Positions 18,384 through 28,015 of a stretch of 64,000 nucleotides of DNA are shown here, in pieces. Each line of letters begins with the position of its first letter. Positions within the stretch are counted from its first letter, which is position 1. Both the position numbers and the translations under genes were made by a program. The DNA lies in contig JAEUOU010000028.1 of assembly GCA_016790575.1 (NCBI GenBank), forward strand, positions 154,514-218,513. Reading direction: 5' to 3'. This DNA comes from Burkholderiaceae bacterium. GTDB taxonomy: Bacteria; Pseudomonadota; Gammaproteobacteria; Burkholderiales; Burkholderiaceae_C. The notes under the pieces are model-generated. The model was not told where the DNA came from. It did not search any database and worked only from the letters and a program-made list of their open reading frames with translations.

Positions 18384-19889
18384 ATGCGCACAACACCGCT
18401 TGCCGCGTTCCGGCACCACGGCCTGTGGCTGCTGGTCTGGTGCGTGCTGTCACTGGCGGGCGCGGCGCTGGTGGGTCGTTCGGAGTTGGCGCGCCAGCAA
18501 AGCACTTTCGAGACCGATGCCCGCATCACCCACCGCCTGCTCAGCCAGCGGGTCGTGCAGCATGACGCGATTTTGGCCACGCTGGCCCTGCTGCAGCCGG
18601 CGACCGACGCGTCGGCGCCCGAGCGGCGCCTGCCGGCCCTGTATTCGCAGATCCTGGCCGTCGAGCGCCGGGACGGTGGGGCCCCTTGGGCCGTGCCGGC
18701 CCTGGACACCGCCGAGACGCTCTCGCGCGCCCTGCGGCGGCCCGCGCTGGCCGGTCTGGACCTCGCCGCCGGGCGTTTCTGGCTGGTGCTGGCCGCCGAG
18801 CCAGCCAGTTTCGCCCTGCAGATGGACCTCAAGGCCGTCGTTCCCTGGGCCGAATGGCCCATGGCGGCCGACACCAGTCCGGTGCGGGTCACGCTGGAGC
18901 ATGCCAGCCAGACCTTTGTGGTGCAGCCCGGACGAATGCGCGCCGGTGGCTGGCAATACGACTTCCGCAAGCCGCTGGCGTCAGACAGCCAGCCTTTTGA
19001 CGTCGTCGCGACACGTCAGATCGGCTGGGGTGAGCTGCCATGGCTGACCATGGCGGTGCAGGCAGTGATCCTCGCGGGGGGCCTGGCCGGGTTGCGCACC
19101 GTGCTGCGCCAGCGCGAGCAGCGCCGCCGCGCCGAGGAACTGCTTCGCCTGGGCCAGGTGGCACGGCTGAATGCGATGGGTGAACTGGCAGCCGGCATGG
19201 CGCACGAGATCAACCAGCCGCTCACCGCCTTGCTGGCGAGCACCCAGGCGTGTGAACGCCTGCTGGACGACGAGCCGCCGGACTTGCCGCTCGCGCGGGT
19301 CGCGGCAGAACAGGCGGCCCGGCAGGCGCGTCGCGCCGCCGATGTGGTGGGCCGCCTGCGCCGCACCGTCGAGCAGCCCGACCTGCGCGCCCCGTTGCGC
19401 CCGGTCGATCTGCGCCAGAGCGTGCGGGCCGCACTGCACCTGTTGGCGCCCGAGCTGCAGGCCCGGCAGATCCGAACGGACATGGAGGCCGCCGGCGCCC
19501 CGGTGACCGTACTGGCGGACGCGGTGGCGCTGGAGCAGATCGTGCACAACCTGCTGGTCAATGCCCTGCAGGCGCTGGAACAGGTACCGCAGGGGCAGCG
19601 CGCGCTGGTGCTGTCCGTCGGCGAAAGCGGCGGCACGGGCGCGCTGACGGTGCGGGACAGCGGCCCGGGGGTTGCGGCGGAGGCTCTGCCCCGGCTGTTC
19701 GAGCCGTTTTTCACGACCCGACCCGGCGGCCTGGGCCTGGGCCTGAACCTGTGCGAGACCCTCGCCGGCCGGATGGGCGGTCAGCTGATCGCGGCCAACC
19801 ACCCTTCTCGGGGGGCAGTATTCACCCTGACACTGCCTCTGGCGACCCCGCTCGGGGATGGGGCGGCCAATGCCCTGAACACCCACTGA
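18384..19889 (+). CDS. membrane sensor histidine kinase
   Basis: A 501-residue kinase with transmembrane helices near residues 12-31 and 215-237 around a periplasmic sensor domain of about 180 residues with no named match. The transmitter has H274 in LNAMGELAAGMAHEINQPLTALLA, the H-box style of TtrS, DctB and FixL-type kinases, and HATPase boxes (NLLVNALQAL, VRDSGPGV, GLGLGLNLCETLAG). The cognate FixJ-type regulator starts 35 bp downstream. The signal is unknown; the HbpS-like secreted protein downstream suggests redox or haem. Confidence 0.9.
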   Translation: MRTTPLAAFRHHGLWLLVWCVLSLAGAALVGRSELARQQSTFETDARITHRLLSQRVVQHDAILATLALLQPATDASAPERRLPALYSQILAVERRDGGAPWAVPALDTAETLSRALRRPALAGLDLAAGRFWLVLAAEPASFALQMDLKAVVPWAEWPMAADTSPVRVTLEHASQTFVVQPGRMRAGGWQYDFRKPLASDSQPFDVVATRQIGWGELPWLTMAVQAVILAGGLAGLRTVLRQREQRRRAEELLRLGQVARLNAMGELAAGMAHEINQPLTALLASTQACERLLDDEPPDLPLARVAAEQAARQARRAADVVGRLRRTVEQPDLRAPLRPVDLRQSVRAALHLLAPELQARQIRTDMEAAGAPVTVLADAVALEQIVHNLLVNALQALEQVPQGQRALVLSVGESGGTGALTVRDSGPGVAAEALPRLFEPFFTTRPGGLGLGLNLCETLAGRMGGQLIAANHPSRGAVFTLTLPLATPLGDGAANALNTH

Positions 19890-19924
19890 CCATCAATCGC
19901 CCAGGCCTCCAGGCATTCCTGTCC

Positions 19925-20578
19925 ATGTCCCACTCGCTGTCTCCGCTGATCCATCTCATCGACGACGACCACGCCGTGCGCGCCAGCTTGTCGCTGCTGA
20001 TCGGTACGGTCGGACTGCGCGTGCAGGACTGGTCCGATCCGCAGCAGTTTCTGGATCGCTTCGACCGCCAGGCGATCGGGGCCATCGTGCTCGATGTGCG
20101 CATGCCCGGCATCAGCGGACTTGCGGTGCTGGACCGCCTGGTGGCCGAGGGGGTGGACCAGCCGGTCATCATGCTCACCGGCCACGGTACCGTCGATATG
20201 TGCCGGCGCGCCTTCAAGTCGGGGGCGGCCGAGTTCCTGGAAAAGCCGGTCGACGACGAGATGCTGCTGGAGAGTCTGCAGGCCGCCGTGCGCCAGCATG
20301 TGCGCTCGCGCCAGCACCATCAGGCCGACCGCGCGGCCCGCGAACATTACGCCCAGCTGTCGGCCCGCGAACGCGAGGTGCTGGGCCTGATTGTCGGCGG
20401 CCTGACCAACAAGGAAATCGGTCGGGCGCTGGAGCTTTCGCCCCGCACGGTGGAAACGCACCGGGCCAATCTGTTTGCCAAGTTGCACACCGGATCGCTG
20501 GCCCAGCTGATTCGTCAGTACGCCGCGCTGGTGGAGGCGTCCGACAGAGACCGGTCACCCCCCGGCGCCACTGCGTAG
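19925..20578 (+). CDS. FixJ-family response regulator
   Basis: A 217-residue regulator. The receiver domain (1-125) has acidic residues IDDDH and phospho-acceptor D57 in IVLDVRMPG, and a LuxR helix-turn-helix covers about 145-205 (LSAREREVLGLIVGGLTNKEIGRALELSPRTVETHRANL). Partner of the kinase just upstream. Its stop codon lies inside the inverted repeat that precedes the next gene, so it may control both itself and that gene. This is an inference from position. Confidence 0.92.
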   Translation: MSHSLSPLIHLIDDDHAVRASLSLLIGTVGLRVQDWSDPQQFLDRFDRQAIGAIVLDVRMPGISGLAVLDRLVAEGVDQPVIMLTGHGTVDMCRRAFKSGAAEFLEKPVDDEMLLESLQAAVRQHVRSRQHHQADRAAREHYAQLSAREREVLGLIVGGLTNKEIGRALELSPRTVETHRANLFAKLHTGSLAQLIRQYAALVEASDRDRSPPGATA

Positions 20579-20600
20579 TTCTACGGAGCTTCGCGCGTAG
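20574..20600 (+). promoter_or_regulatory. candidate response-regulator site: inverted repeat CGTAG-TT-CTACG plus third CGTAG
   Basis: A perfect 5-bp inverted repeat with a 2-bp spacer at 20574-20585, followed by another CGTAG at 20596-20600, in the 103-bp gap between the response regulator and the haem-binding-like gene. FixJ/NarL-type regulators bind short inverted sites of this size, so it is a candidate operator. It overlaps the upstream stop codon. Confidence 0.4.
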
Positions 20601-20681
20601 TCGGCCGAATGGCCGTCGCCGGGCGGATTTCCTACAGTTCTCCCACGGTTGATTGAACCGCATCACCTCCCGGAGAACCCC

Positions 20682-21179
20682 ATGAAACGCACCCGTTCGA
20701 CCATCACATCCGCCCTGCTGCTGGCGCTGCTGTCGGCCGCCGCCTCGGCCCAGCCCGTCCGCACCGAACGCAACATGTCGCTGGACCTGGCCAGCCAGAT
20801 TGCCGCTGCCACCGTGGCCGCCTGCTCGGCCAACAATTACAACGTCACCGCAGCCGTGGTGGACCGGGCCGGTACCTTGCGTGCGCTGCACCGGGCCGAT
20901 GCCGCGGGCCCGCACACCGTCGGTGCGGCGCAGGCCAAGGCCTACACGTCGGCTTCGGCCCGCAACACCACGTCGGCCATGCTGGAGAACGTCCAGAAGA
21001 ACCCGGGCGCAGCGACACTGGTGCATATCCCGGGCTTTCTGATTCTGGGTGGCGGCGTTCCGGTGCGAGTCGGCAACGACGTCATCGGCGCGGTCGGAGT
21101 GGGTGGCGCGCCTGGTGGTCACCTGGACGAACAATGCGCCATGGCGGCGCTGGACAAGGTCAAGGATCTGCTGAAATAA
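20682..21179 (+). CDS. secreted GlcG/HbpS family haem-degrading-like protein
   Basis: A 165-residue protein with a clear signal peptide (residues 1-23, ending SAAASAQ) and good upstream GGAGAA. The mature part is a GlcG/HbpS domain: AAVVDRAGTLRALHRADAAGPHTV, the AQAKAYTSASARNTTSAM helix, and GGGVPVRVGNDVIGAVGVGGAPGGHLDEQCA. In Streptomyces, HbpS of this family binds haem and modulates a sensor kinase encoded beside it. Here too the gene follows a kinase and regulator, so an accessory sensor role is a plausible inference. Confidence 0.88.
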   Translation: MKRTRSTITSALLLALLSAAASAQPVRTERNMSLDLASQIAAATVAACSANNYNVTAAVVDRAGTLRALHRADAAGPHTVGAAQAKAYTSASARNTTSAMLENVQKNPGAATLVHIPGFLILGGGVPVRVGNDVIGAVGVGGAPGGHLDEQCAMAALDKVKDLLK

Positions 21180-21202
21180 GCAGCACCGTACCCTCCGCCG
21201 CA

Positions 21203-21934
21203 ATGACCTCTGCCATGAAACGGTTGTTCCTCCCATGCCGCCGAAGCTCTTGCTGCCTGGCAGCCGCTTGGGCTCTGGCGCTGTCCCTGTCGGCCCCGCC
21301 GGCAGCGGCGCAGACGGCGCCTTCACCGACGGAAGTCGCCCGCTACACCGGTTTGCACGCGGCCGCGCATTCGGGCAGCCCGTCGCTGATCGAACGGCTG
21401 ATTGCCGACCGCGCAGACCTCAACAGCCGCGACGCAAACGGACGCACGCCGCTGCATGTGGCGACCTTCGCGCGCCAGCGCGACGCCATCCGCGCTCTGG
21501 TGCGGGCCGGCGCCGACATCAACCGGCTGGAAAACGACCGGTACGACGCGGTAACCATCGCTTCGGTCGCCGATGACGAAGAAACCTTGCGCCTGCTGCT
21601 GTCACTGGGTGCCAGCGCCCGGCAGGTCACCAGTCGCTACGACGGCACCGCCTTGATCGCCGCGGCCCACCTGGGTCACGACGGCGTCGTCCGCCAACTG
21701 ATCGCCGCCGGTGCGCCGTTGGACCATGTCAACAACCTGCACTGGACGGCGGTGATCGAGTCCATCGTGCTGGGCGACGGCGGCATGCGCCACCAGGCCA
21801 CGCTGAAAGCCCTGATCGACGCGCGGGCCAATCTGCAACTCACCGACCGCAACGGCCAAACACCGCTGCAGCTGGCGCGCGCGCGCGGATATCGGGAGAT
21901 GGTGAAAATGCTGGAAGTCGCCGGCGCCCGCTGA
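21203..21934 (+). CDS. exported ankyrin-repeat protein
   Basis: A 243-residue protein with a signal peptide (LAAAWALALSLSAPPAAAQ) and about five to six ankyrin repeats between residues 45 and 243, for example NGRTPLHVATFARQRDAI, NGQTPLQLARARGYREMV and the ALVRAGADINRLE and ALIDARANLQLTD half-repeats. Such proteins bind partner proteins; none is evident. An ATG at 21215 (MKRLFLP) is an equally good start. It follows the GlcG-like gene at 23 bp and is probably in the same transcript, ending convergently with tyrS. Confidence 0.85.
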   Translation: MTSAMKRLFLPCRRSSCCLAAAWALALSLSAPPAAAQTAPSPTEVARYTGLHAAAHSGSPSLIERLIADRADLNSRDANGRTPLHVATFARQRDAIRALVRAGADINRLENDRYDAVTIASVADDEETLRLLLSLGASARQVTSRYDGTALIAAAHLGHDGVVRQLIAAGAPLDHVNNLHWTAVIESIVLGDGGMRHQATLKALIDARANLQLTDRNGQTPLQLARARGYREMVKMLEVAGAR

Positions 21935-21956
21935 GACGAGCCGCCGACCCTCGGGA

Positions 21957-23189
21957 TCAGCGGAGCGTGACCCGCGCAAACTTGCGTTTGCCCACCTGGA
22001 CGACGTAGGTCCCTGCGCCCAGCTTGAGGCCCCGGTCGCTGACCACACTGGAGTCGACACGCACACCGCCGCCGTCAATCAGGCGACTGGCCTCGCTGGT
22101 CGACGGCGCCAGCCCGGCAGACTTGAGCACCGCGCCAATCCCCAAAGGCGCGCCGCCGAGGCTGATTTCGGGGATTTGATCGGGCACGCCCCCTTTGCTG
22201 CGATTGATGAAATCCTGCTCGGCGGCATCAGCCGCCGCGGCGCTGTGGAAACGGGCGGTGATTTCCTTGGCCAGCGCCACCTTGGCGTCCTTGGGGTTGC
22301 GCCCGCCTTCGACCTGGGCCTTCAGTGCGGCGATTTCGGCCTCGGTCCGGAAACTCAGCAAGGTGTACCAGCGCCACATCAACGCGTCGCTGACGGACAA
22401 GACCTTGGCGAACATCGTGTTGGCGTCCTCGGCAATGCCGATGTAGTTGTTCTTGGACTTGGACATCTTTTCGACGCCGTCAAGGCCTTCCAGCAAGGGC
22501 ATGGTCAGGATGCACTGCGGCTCCTGGCCATATTCCTGCTGCAGGTGGCGGCCCATGAGCAGATTGAACTTCTGGTCGGTTCCGCCGAGTTCCAGGTCGG
22601 CCTTCAGCGCCACGGAGTCATAGCCCTGCATCAGCGGATACAGGAATTCATGCACGCTGATCGGCGAGCCGGCCTTGAAACGGTCGTGGAAATCGTTGCG
22701 CTCCATCATGCGCGCCACGGTGTATTTCGCGGCAAGCTGGATCATGCCCATGGACCCCAGCGGAAGCGACCACTCACTGTTGTAGCGAATCTCCGTTTTG
22801 GCCGGATCCAGTACCAGGCTGGCCTGCCGGTAGTAGGTCTCGGCGTTGGCCTTGATCTGCTCCGGTGTCAGTGCAGGGCGGGTGCTGTTGCGTCCGGACG
22901 GGTCTCCGATGAGGCTGGTAAAGTCGCCAATCAGAAAAATCACCTGGTGCCCAAGGTCCTGCAACTGGCGCATCTTGTTCAGCACCACGGTGTGCCCGAT
23001 GTGAATATCCGGCGCTGTGGGGTCCAGGCCCAGCTTGACCCGCAGCGGCACGCCGCTGCGTTCCGATCGCGCCAGTTTGCGCACCCAGTCATCTTCCGGA
23101 ATCAGTTCGTCACAACCACGACGCGTCACGGCCAGCGCCTGTTTGACACAATCGGTTACCAGAAGGTGGTTTTCAGAGTCGGTTTTCAT
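21957..23189 (-). CDS. tyrS: tyrosyl-tRNA synthetase
   Basis: Charges tRNA-Tyr. The 410-residue class I synthetase has HIGH at 63-66, the KMSKS loop near 240 ([10 protein letters not shown]), tyrosine-pocket segment [20 protein letters not shown] and a C-terminal S4 RNA-binding domain ([16 protein letters not shown]). It has the shorter KMSKS version of the TyrRS-2 (TyrZ-like) subclass. Divergent from the M23 peptidase gene. Confidence 0.97.
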   Translation of the reverse strand: MKTDSENHLLVTDCVKQALAVTRRGCDELIPEDDWVRKLARSERSGVPLRVKLGLDPTAPDIHIGHTVVLNKMRQLQDLGHQVIFLIGDFTSLIGDPSGRNSTRPALTPEQIKANAETYYRQASLVLDPAKTEIRYNSEWSLPLGSMGMIQLAAKYTVARMMERNDFHDRFKAGSPISVHEFLYPLMQGYDSVALKADLELGGTDQKFNLLMGRHLQQEYGQEPQCILTMPLLEGLDGVEKMSKSKNNYIGIAEDANTMFAKVLSVSDALMWRWYTLLSFRTEAEIAALKAQVEGGRNPKDAKVALAKEITARFHSAAAADAAEQDFINRSKGGVPDQIPEISLGGAPLGIGAVLKSAGLAPSTSEASRLIDGGGVRVDSSVVSDRGLKLGAGTYVVQVGKRKFARVTLR

Positions 23190-23223
23190 GGGTTTCGGCG
23201 CTGGGAGGCACGGCCTCCCGTCG

Positions 23224-23256
23224 CTATACTCGGGCGTTTTCGGACCTGCGATTCTA
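23224..23256. promoter_or_regulatory. candidate divergent -10 elements between tyrS and the M23 peptidase gene
   Basis: The 158-bp gap has TATACT on the plus strand at 23224-23229 and TAGAAT on the minus strand at 23256-23251. Neither has a clear -35 at the usual distance, so only the -10 boxes are suggested. Confidence 0.25.
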
Positions 23257-23347
23257 GTGGTCCGGTTTCCTATTTCCCCTCGCAGACCGAGACTGGCTCC
23301 CGCCGGCTCGCGGACTGACCGAAGGCCGATAACAAAACAGAGACGCC

Positions 23348-24691
23348 GTGGTTGAACGCCTTGAAGAATCGCTGTCCCGCCTGACAGCCTGGATCCGGCA
23401 GCACCCCCAACGAATCAGCGCGGCCCTGGCGGCTGTCCTGATGGCCGGTGGCGGTGGAGCCTATGCGGTTGCCACCCTGGGCCCCGACGCAGCAGCAATG
23501 CCGGTTCAGGAACTGGTCGAGTCCGTCAGTCCGCTTGCACTGGCCCCGCAGCTTGCGGCACTGGAGCGCATGAACCTGCAGCTTCAGCGGAGCGAGATGA
23601 CGCGTTCGTCTGACACGCCCGAAGCCTTGCTCCAGCGCCTGGGTGTCCGGGATGCCGACGCGGCTGCCTTTCTGCGGCGCAGCCCGGAGGCCCGGCAAGC
23701 CCTGTTCGGGCGTGCGGGAAGGCTGGTCACGGCGGATGCCGGCCGCGCCAACGAGCTTCTGGCCCTGACCACACGCTGGATCACCAGTGATACCGATACC
23801 GAATTCAAGCGTTTCGTCGTGAAACGCGGCCCCGCGGGGTTCACGGCGCGGATCGAAATCGCGCCGCTGGTTGCGACACAACGGCTGGGCAGCGGAGCGA
23901 TTCAGTCCTCCCTGTTTGCGGCAACGGACGAGGCCCGCATTCCGGACGCCGTCGCTGTGCAAATCGCGGAAATTTTTTCCGGTGACATCGACTTCCGCCG
24001 CGATCTGCGCAAAGGCGACCGCTTCAGCGTGGTGTTTGAAAGCCTGGAAGCCGATGGCGAACCTTTGCGGACCGGTCGTGTGCTCAGTACCGAATTCGTC
24101 AATGCATCGCGCACCTTCCAGGCGGTCTGGTTCTCTGAGGCAGGGCAGGACGGCGGCTACTTCACCCTCGACGGACGCAGCACCAACAAGGTTTACCTCG
24201 CGTCGCCGCTGCTTTTCTCCCGCGTGAGCAGCGGCTACGGCATGCGCTTTCATCCCATCCACGGCGACCGGCGCGCCCATCTGGGCGTAGACTATGCCGC
24301 CCCGACCGGAACCCCGGTGCGCACCGTCGGTGACGGTGTCGTCGAGTTTGCCGGGTGGCAGCGTGGCTATGGCAACGTCATTGTCGTCTCCCACCGCAAT
24401 CAGGACAGCACGCTCTACGCCCACCTGAGCCGCATCGATGTCCGCAAAGGTCAGCGCGTCAGCCAGGGCCAGTTCATCGGTGCAGTCGGCTCGACCGGCG
24501 CCTCTACGGGGCCGCACCTGCATTTCGAGTTCAAGGTGGCAGGTGTCCACCAGGATCCGCTCCTGGTGGCGCGGCGCAGTGAAAGTGTGCCTTTGCCGGC
24601 GCATCTGAAGCCCCGATTCGATGCGTTGGCCCAGATCCAGAAGCACAATCTGATCGCTGCAGCGTCAATGCAGCCCGCCGGATTTCAGTAA
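23348..24691 (+). CDS. M23 family murein endopeptidase
   Basis: A 447-residue envelope protein with a GTG start, an N-terminal membrane anchor (residues about 25-45), an OapA/LysM-like middle domain ([17 protein letters not shown]) and a C-terminal M23 peptidase domain. Zinc-ligand motifs are intact: [23 protein letters not shown] and HLHFEF. It is a LytM-type D,D-endopeptidase resembling MepM that cuts peptidoglycan cross-links in the periplasm. It is followed by anmK at 60 bp, which recycles peptidoglycan sugars. Confidence 0.93.
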   Translation: MVERLEESLSRLTAWIRQHPQRISAALAAVLMAGGGGAYAVATLGPDAAAMPVQELVESVSPLALAPQLAALERMNLQLQRSEMTRSSDTPEALLQRLGVRDADAAAFLRRSPEARQALFGRAGRLVTADAGRANELLALTTRWITSDTDTEFKRFVVKRGPAGFTARIEIAPLVATQRLGSGAIQSSLFAATDEARIPDAVAVQIAEIFSGDIDFRRDLRKGDRFSVVFESLEADGEPLRTGRVLSTEFVNASRTFQAVWFSEAGQDGGYFTLDGRSTNKVYLASPLLFSRVSSGYGMRFHPIHGDRRAHLGVDYAAPTGTPVRTVGDGVVEFAGWQRGYGNVIVVSHRNQDSTLYAHLSRIDVRKGQRVSQGQFIGAVGSTGASTGPHLHFEFKVAGVHQDPLLVARRSESVPLPAHLKPRFDALAQIQKHNLIAAASMQPAGFQ

Positions 24692-24751
24692 ACCGCCCGG
24701 CCGGGAATCCAACCGCATTGCCCTGGCGCCTTTCCCGGAGAAACCGACCGG

Positions 24752-25888
24752 ATGGAGTCCCTGCTGATCGGGTTGATGTCGGGTACTTCGCTGGACGGGG
24801 TTGACGCCGTCCTGGCACGCGTCTCTGACCATGATGCGCGCGTTCTTGCCCACGCCAGCGCGCCCTTTCCGGCTGCGCTGCGCACGGAACTTCTGGCCCT
24901 CAATGCGTCGGGGACGGATGAGTTGCACCGGGCGTCGCTGGCCGGCAACCAGTTGGCCCGGATCTATGCCGAACTGGTCTGGGAACTGTTGTCACGCTGC
25001 AGATTGCGGCCCGCAGAAATTGCGGCCATCGGTGCGCACGGGCAGACAGTTCGACACCGGCCGCTGGAGTTTGACGCATCCCCGGACGGCCGCTGGCCCG
25101 CCGTCGGATACACCATTCAATTGAACAATCCGTCCTTGCTGGCCGAATTGACCGGAATCGACGTGGTCGCCGATTTCCGTAGCCGAGACCTTGCCGCAGG
25201 GGGGCAAGGCGCGCCACTGGTTCCGCTGTTCCATCGGCATTGGTTCGGCAAGGCGGGAGCCGACGTCGCGGTCCTCAACATCGGTGGGATTGCCAATCTC
25301 AGCGTCCTGTCCGCCAATGGCGAAGTCTTGGGATTCGACTGCGGGCCGGGCAACGTTTTGCTGGACGGCTGGACCTCCCGTCATCTGGGCCAGGCCTATG
25401 ACCAGGATGGGGCGTGGGGCGCCGGAGGCACTCCTGATCCCGCCCTGCTGGAAACATTGCTCGCGGAGCCATTCTTTCGCCGCGAGCCCCCCAAGAGCAC
25501 CGGCCGCGACCTTTTCAATCTGCCGTGGCTTGACCGACGCTCGGCAGACTTCACCCACCTGAAGCCGGTGGACGTGCAGGCAACCCTCGTGCGCCTGACG
25601 GCTGAAAGTTGCGCCCATGCGGTCAAGGCGTGGGCGCCGGAATGCACCCGTTTGATCGTCTGCGGTGGAGGAGCCCTGAATACCGACCTGATGACCCGGC
25701 TGAGAGCGTCACTGCCAAGTGCGGTTGAGCTGCAAGGATCGCAGGAGTGGGGCCTGCCCCCTCTTCAGGTTGAAGCCACGGCTTTTGCGTGGCTTGCTTG
25801 GCGCACCTTGCGACGGGAGACGGGTTCGATTGCTGCGGTCACCGGCGCGCGTGGAGCCCGCGTGCTGGGGGCGATCTACCCGCGGTAG
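24752..25888 (+). CDS. anmK: anhydro-N-acetylmuramic acid kinase
   Basis: AnmK phosphorylates and opens 1,6-anhydroMurNAc to MurNAc-6-phosphate during cell-wall recycling. The 378-residue protein has the phosphate-binding start LMSGTSLDGVDAVL, GAHGQTVRHRP, the conserved VLNIGGIANLS and DCGPGN boxes, and the C-terminal CGGGALN motif. Length is normal. Confidence 0.97.
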   Translation: MESLLIGLMSGTSLDGVDAVLARVSDHDARVLAHASAPFPAALRTELLALNASGTDELHRASLAGNQLARIYAELVWELLSRCRLRPAEIAAIGAHGQTVRHRPLEFDASPDGRWPAVGYTIQLNNPSLLAELTGIDVVADFRSRDLAAGGQGAPLVPLFHRHWFGKAGADVAVLNIGGIANLSVLSANGEVLGFDCGPGNVLLDGWTSRHLGQAYDQDGAWGAGGTPDPALLETLLAEPFFRREPPKSTGRDLFNLPWLDRRSADFTHLKPVDVQATLVRLTAESCAHAVKAWAPECTRLIVCGGGALNTDLMTRLRASLPSAVELQGSQEWGLPPLQVEATAFAWLAWRTLRRETGSIAAVTGARGARVLGAIYPR

Positions 25889-25899
25889 GTTTCCAAGCG

Positions 25900-25919
25900 T
25901 GCGGGCGAAAGCGCCCGCA
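25900..25919. terminator. hairpin between convergent anmK and erpA
   Basis: TGCGGGCG, a four-base AAAG loop and CGCCCGCA form an 8-bp GC-rich stem in the 51-bp gap between two convergent genes. Only a short TTT follows on the plus side, so intrinsic termination would be weak. Confidence 0.5.
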
Positions 25920-25939
25920 TTTCAGGCCCTGGGAAACGT

Positions 25940-26305
25940 TCAGACCGAGAACGAAGAGCCACAGCCACAGGTGGTCGACGCATTCGGATTGCGAATGACA
26001 AACTGGGCGCCCTGAAGGTCTTCTTTGTAGTCGATTTCGGCGCCCACAAGGTACTGGTAGCTCATCGCGTCAATCAACAGGGACACGCCATTCTTGGTCA
26101 TGGTGGTGTCATCTTCGTTGGCGATTTCGTCAAAAGTGAAACCATACTGGAAGCCCGAACAGCCGCCCCCTTGCACAAAAACGCGCAATTTCAGGTCGGG
26201 GTTGCCCTCCTCGGCGATCAGGTCCGCCACTTTCGCAGCAGCGCTGTCGGTAAAAACGATCGGGGTGGGCGCTTCCGTCTGGATCGGTTCCGCAATGGCG
26301 TTCAT
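25940..26305 (-). CDS. erpA: iron-sulfur cluster insertion protein ErpA
   Basis: An A-type carrier that delivers Fe-S clusters to apo-proteins. The 121-residue protein has the three conserved cysteines in [11 protein letters not shown] and the C-terminal CGCGSSFSV. The N-terminal leader is slightly longer than in E. coli, as is common in Burkholderiales. It lies downstream of the bactofilin gene. Confidence 0.95.
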   Translation of the reverse strand: MNAIAEPIQTEAPTPIVFTDSAAAKVADLIAEEGNPDLKLRVFVQGGGCSGFQYGFTFDEIANEDDTTMTKNGVSLLIDAMSYQYLVGAEIDYKEDLQGAQFVIRNPNASTTCGCGSSFSV

Positions 26306-26362
26306 GGCAACTCCGTTTCAATAACTGACCGTATGCTACGGCAATTGCAAACCTGCAACCGG

Positions 26363-26770
26363 TCAGGGGTTGTTTGCAGCGAGCTTCAGCGCGGGTTTGT
26401 CGCCCTCGTCCACCCCGCCACCCATCAAAGGCCGCAACTGGCCGGAGATGGTGGCTCCCTGGTGCATCTCCAGCGCTTTGTACGCGACATCTCCGGTAAT
26501 TCGCGCTTTCGGCTGCAGTTCCAGCAGTTCATTGGCAAGCACCGGCCCGATGACCTGCCCGTTGACGATGACATGGTCCGCCTCAACCGAACCGGTCACC
26601 GATGCTGTTTCTGAAATCACCAAAATACTGGCCGCTGACTTGCCGGCCTTCACATCGCCCACCAGTTCGCCATCAATGCGAAGGCCTTCAGAGAAAGTAA
26701 TGCCACCTTCAATCAAGGTGCCTTGTGCAATGAGACTCTTGATCGGCGGCAGCTTCTTCTGAAAAAACAT
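26363..26770 (-). CDS. bactofilin family cytoskeletal protein
   Basis: Bactofilins polymerise without nucleotide as beta-helical filaments on the inner membrane. The 135-residue protein has the typical MFFQKKLPPIKSLIAQGTLIEG start, the repeating hydrophobic-glycine pattern (LRIDGELVGDVKA, ITGDVAYKALEMHQGATISG) and a short disordered tail. I chose the ATG with AAGGAA eight bases before it over a TTG five codons upstream. Confidence 0.93.
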   Translation of the reverse strand: MFFQKKLPPIKSLIAQGTLIEGGITFSEGLRIDGELVGDVKAGKSAASILVISETASVTGSVEADHVIVNGQVIGPVLANELLELQPKARITGDVAYKALEMHQGATISGQLRPLMGGGVDEGDKPALKLAANNP

Positions 26771-26788
26771 GGCGAATTCCTTCAATGC

Positions 26789-27508
26789 CTAGATTTTGAC
26801 TGTTTGGGAGGCCCGCGTCACCTGACCTTCGATAACCCGGACAGTCAATGTGGCCGGGATGACGCGAGCAGGCAGTTCCACCAGTCCGGTGGCCCGCCGA
26901 TGTTGGGAAAACTGGAGACTGGTGGAGGCCAGAGGCGGTACGGATGTCCAGGTTTTTCCATCCAAGGTGCCGGACACGACCACGTCGATCCGCCCATCGA
27001 ACGCCGCAACCTGGCGTGAGAGCTGCTGTACCAGCACTTGCCAGCGCAAGCCTGTGGTCGGGCCGGAAGTCGACAGCCGCTCGACCTGCAGACCCCGAAT
27101 GGCGATGCCGTCGGTTCCCGCGACGGGAGCGAGCTTCTCGAAGAAACCCAGGTCATCACGCAACTGAGCGTTTTCGGCTTCCAGATGGCGAAGCTGCGCG
27201 ACCAGCCGTTCCTGCGCCACCTTTTCTGCCGTCAGAAGGCTGCCGGAGGTATTTGCCACGGTCTGGGCCTTGTCGCGCTCTTCACGCAGGCTCACCACCT
27301 CCTGTCGCAACTGGGCCAGTTCCTGCTTGGCGCCGCGGTCGAGACCGGCGATTTCCTTTCCGAATTCGAACGCCCACAGTCCAATGGCTGCACAGAACCC
27401 CATGACCACCGCCGCAAGCCCCCATCGGATCGGCCACGGCATTGCACTGCGGATTGCCATCCGCGAGGCACTGATGGTCAGGCGGCGACGAAGAAGACGA
27501 AAACGCAT
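26789..27508 (-). CDS. single-pass membrane protein with coiled coil (DUF6776-like)
   Basis: A 239-residue protein with a basic N-terminus (MRFRLLRRR), one transmembrane helix near 29-50 (WGLAAVVMGFCAAIGLWAFEFG), a coiled coil over about residues 60-115 (ELAQLRQEVVSLREERDKA) and a periplasmic beta-rich C-terminal domain. The architecture and the place between rpsI and the bactofilin gene match a conserved uncharacterised protein of beta-proteobacteria. Its neighbour suggests a cell-shape role. Its start lies beyond the rpsI terminator, so it probably has its own promoter. Confidence 0.75.
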   Translation of the reverse strand: MRFRLLRRRLTISASRMAIRSAMPWPIRWGLAAVVMGFCAAIGLWAFEFGKEIAGLDRGAKQELAQLRQEVVSLREERDKAQTVANTSGSLLTAEKVAQERLVAQLRHLEAENAQLRDDLGFFEKLAPVAGTDGIAIRGLQVERLSTSGPTTGLRWQVLVQQLSRQVAAFDGRIDVVVSGTLDGKTWTSVPPLASTSLQFSQHRRATGLVELPARVIPATLTVRVIEGQVTRASQTVKI

Positions 27509-27548
27509 GGGACCGGGAGCATACGACAGAACATCGCGCACGGAAAAG

Positions 27549-27581
27549 AAAAAACCGCCGCGGGACAGGATCCAGCGACGG
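27549..27581 (-). terminator. intrinsic terminator downstream of rpsI
   Basis: On the minus strand a 7-bp stem CCGTCGC/GCGGCGG is followed directly by six T. It lies 31 bp after the rpsI stop and separates the ribosomal protein operon from the membrane-protein gene. Confidence 0.7.
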
Positions 27582-27611
27582 CCTTTGGGGCTGACTTGCA
27601 GCGAGAAACGA

Positions 27612-28004
27612 TCAGCGCTTGCTGAACTGCTTGCGCCGGCGTGCGGAGTGCAGACCGACCTTCTTGCGTTCCACTTCCCGGGCATCCCGGGTCACGAATC
27701 CAGCCTGACTCAGGACGGGCTTGAGCGCCGCATCATAGTCAATCAGGGCACGGGTGATGCCATGGCGGGTCGCGCCGGCCTGACCGGATTCACCACCACC
27801 ATGCACGTTGACCTGGATATCGAACACTTCAAGGTTGCCGGTCAGCGCCAGGGGCTGCTTGGCGATCATGATGGAGGTCTCGCGGCCGAAATAGGCCTGG
27901 ATATCCTTGCCGTTGACCGTGATCTTGCCGGTGCCTTTTTTCAGGAAAACACGGGCGACGCTGGACTTGCGACGGCCGGTTCCATTGTTCCATTCACCAA
28001 TCAT
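27612..28004 (-). CDS. rpsI: 30S ribosomal protein S9
   Basis: The 130-residue protein has the S9 pattern [19 protein letters not shown] near the start, the [18 protein letters not shown]-binding segment and the universal basic tail ending KQFSKR, which reaches the ribosomal P site. It follows rplM at 11 bp, the standard operon. Confidence 0.99.
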   Translation of the reverse strand: MIGEWNNGTGRRKSSVARVFLKKGTGKITVNGKDIQAYFGRETSIMIAKQPLALTGNLEVFDIQVNVHGGGESGQAGATRHGITRALIDYDAALKPVLSQAGFVTRDAREVERKKVGLHSARRRKQFSKR

Positions 28005-28015
28005 CTCAAGGCTCC

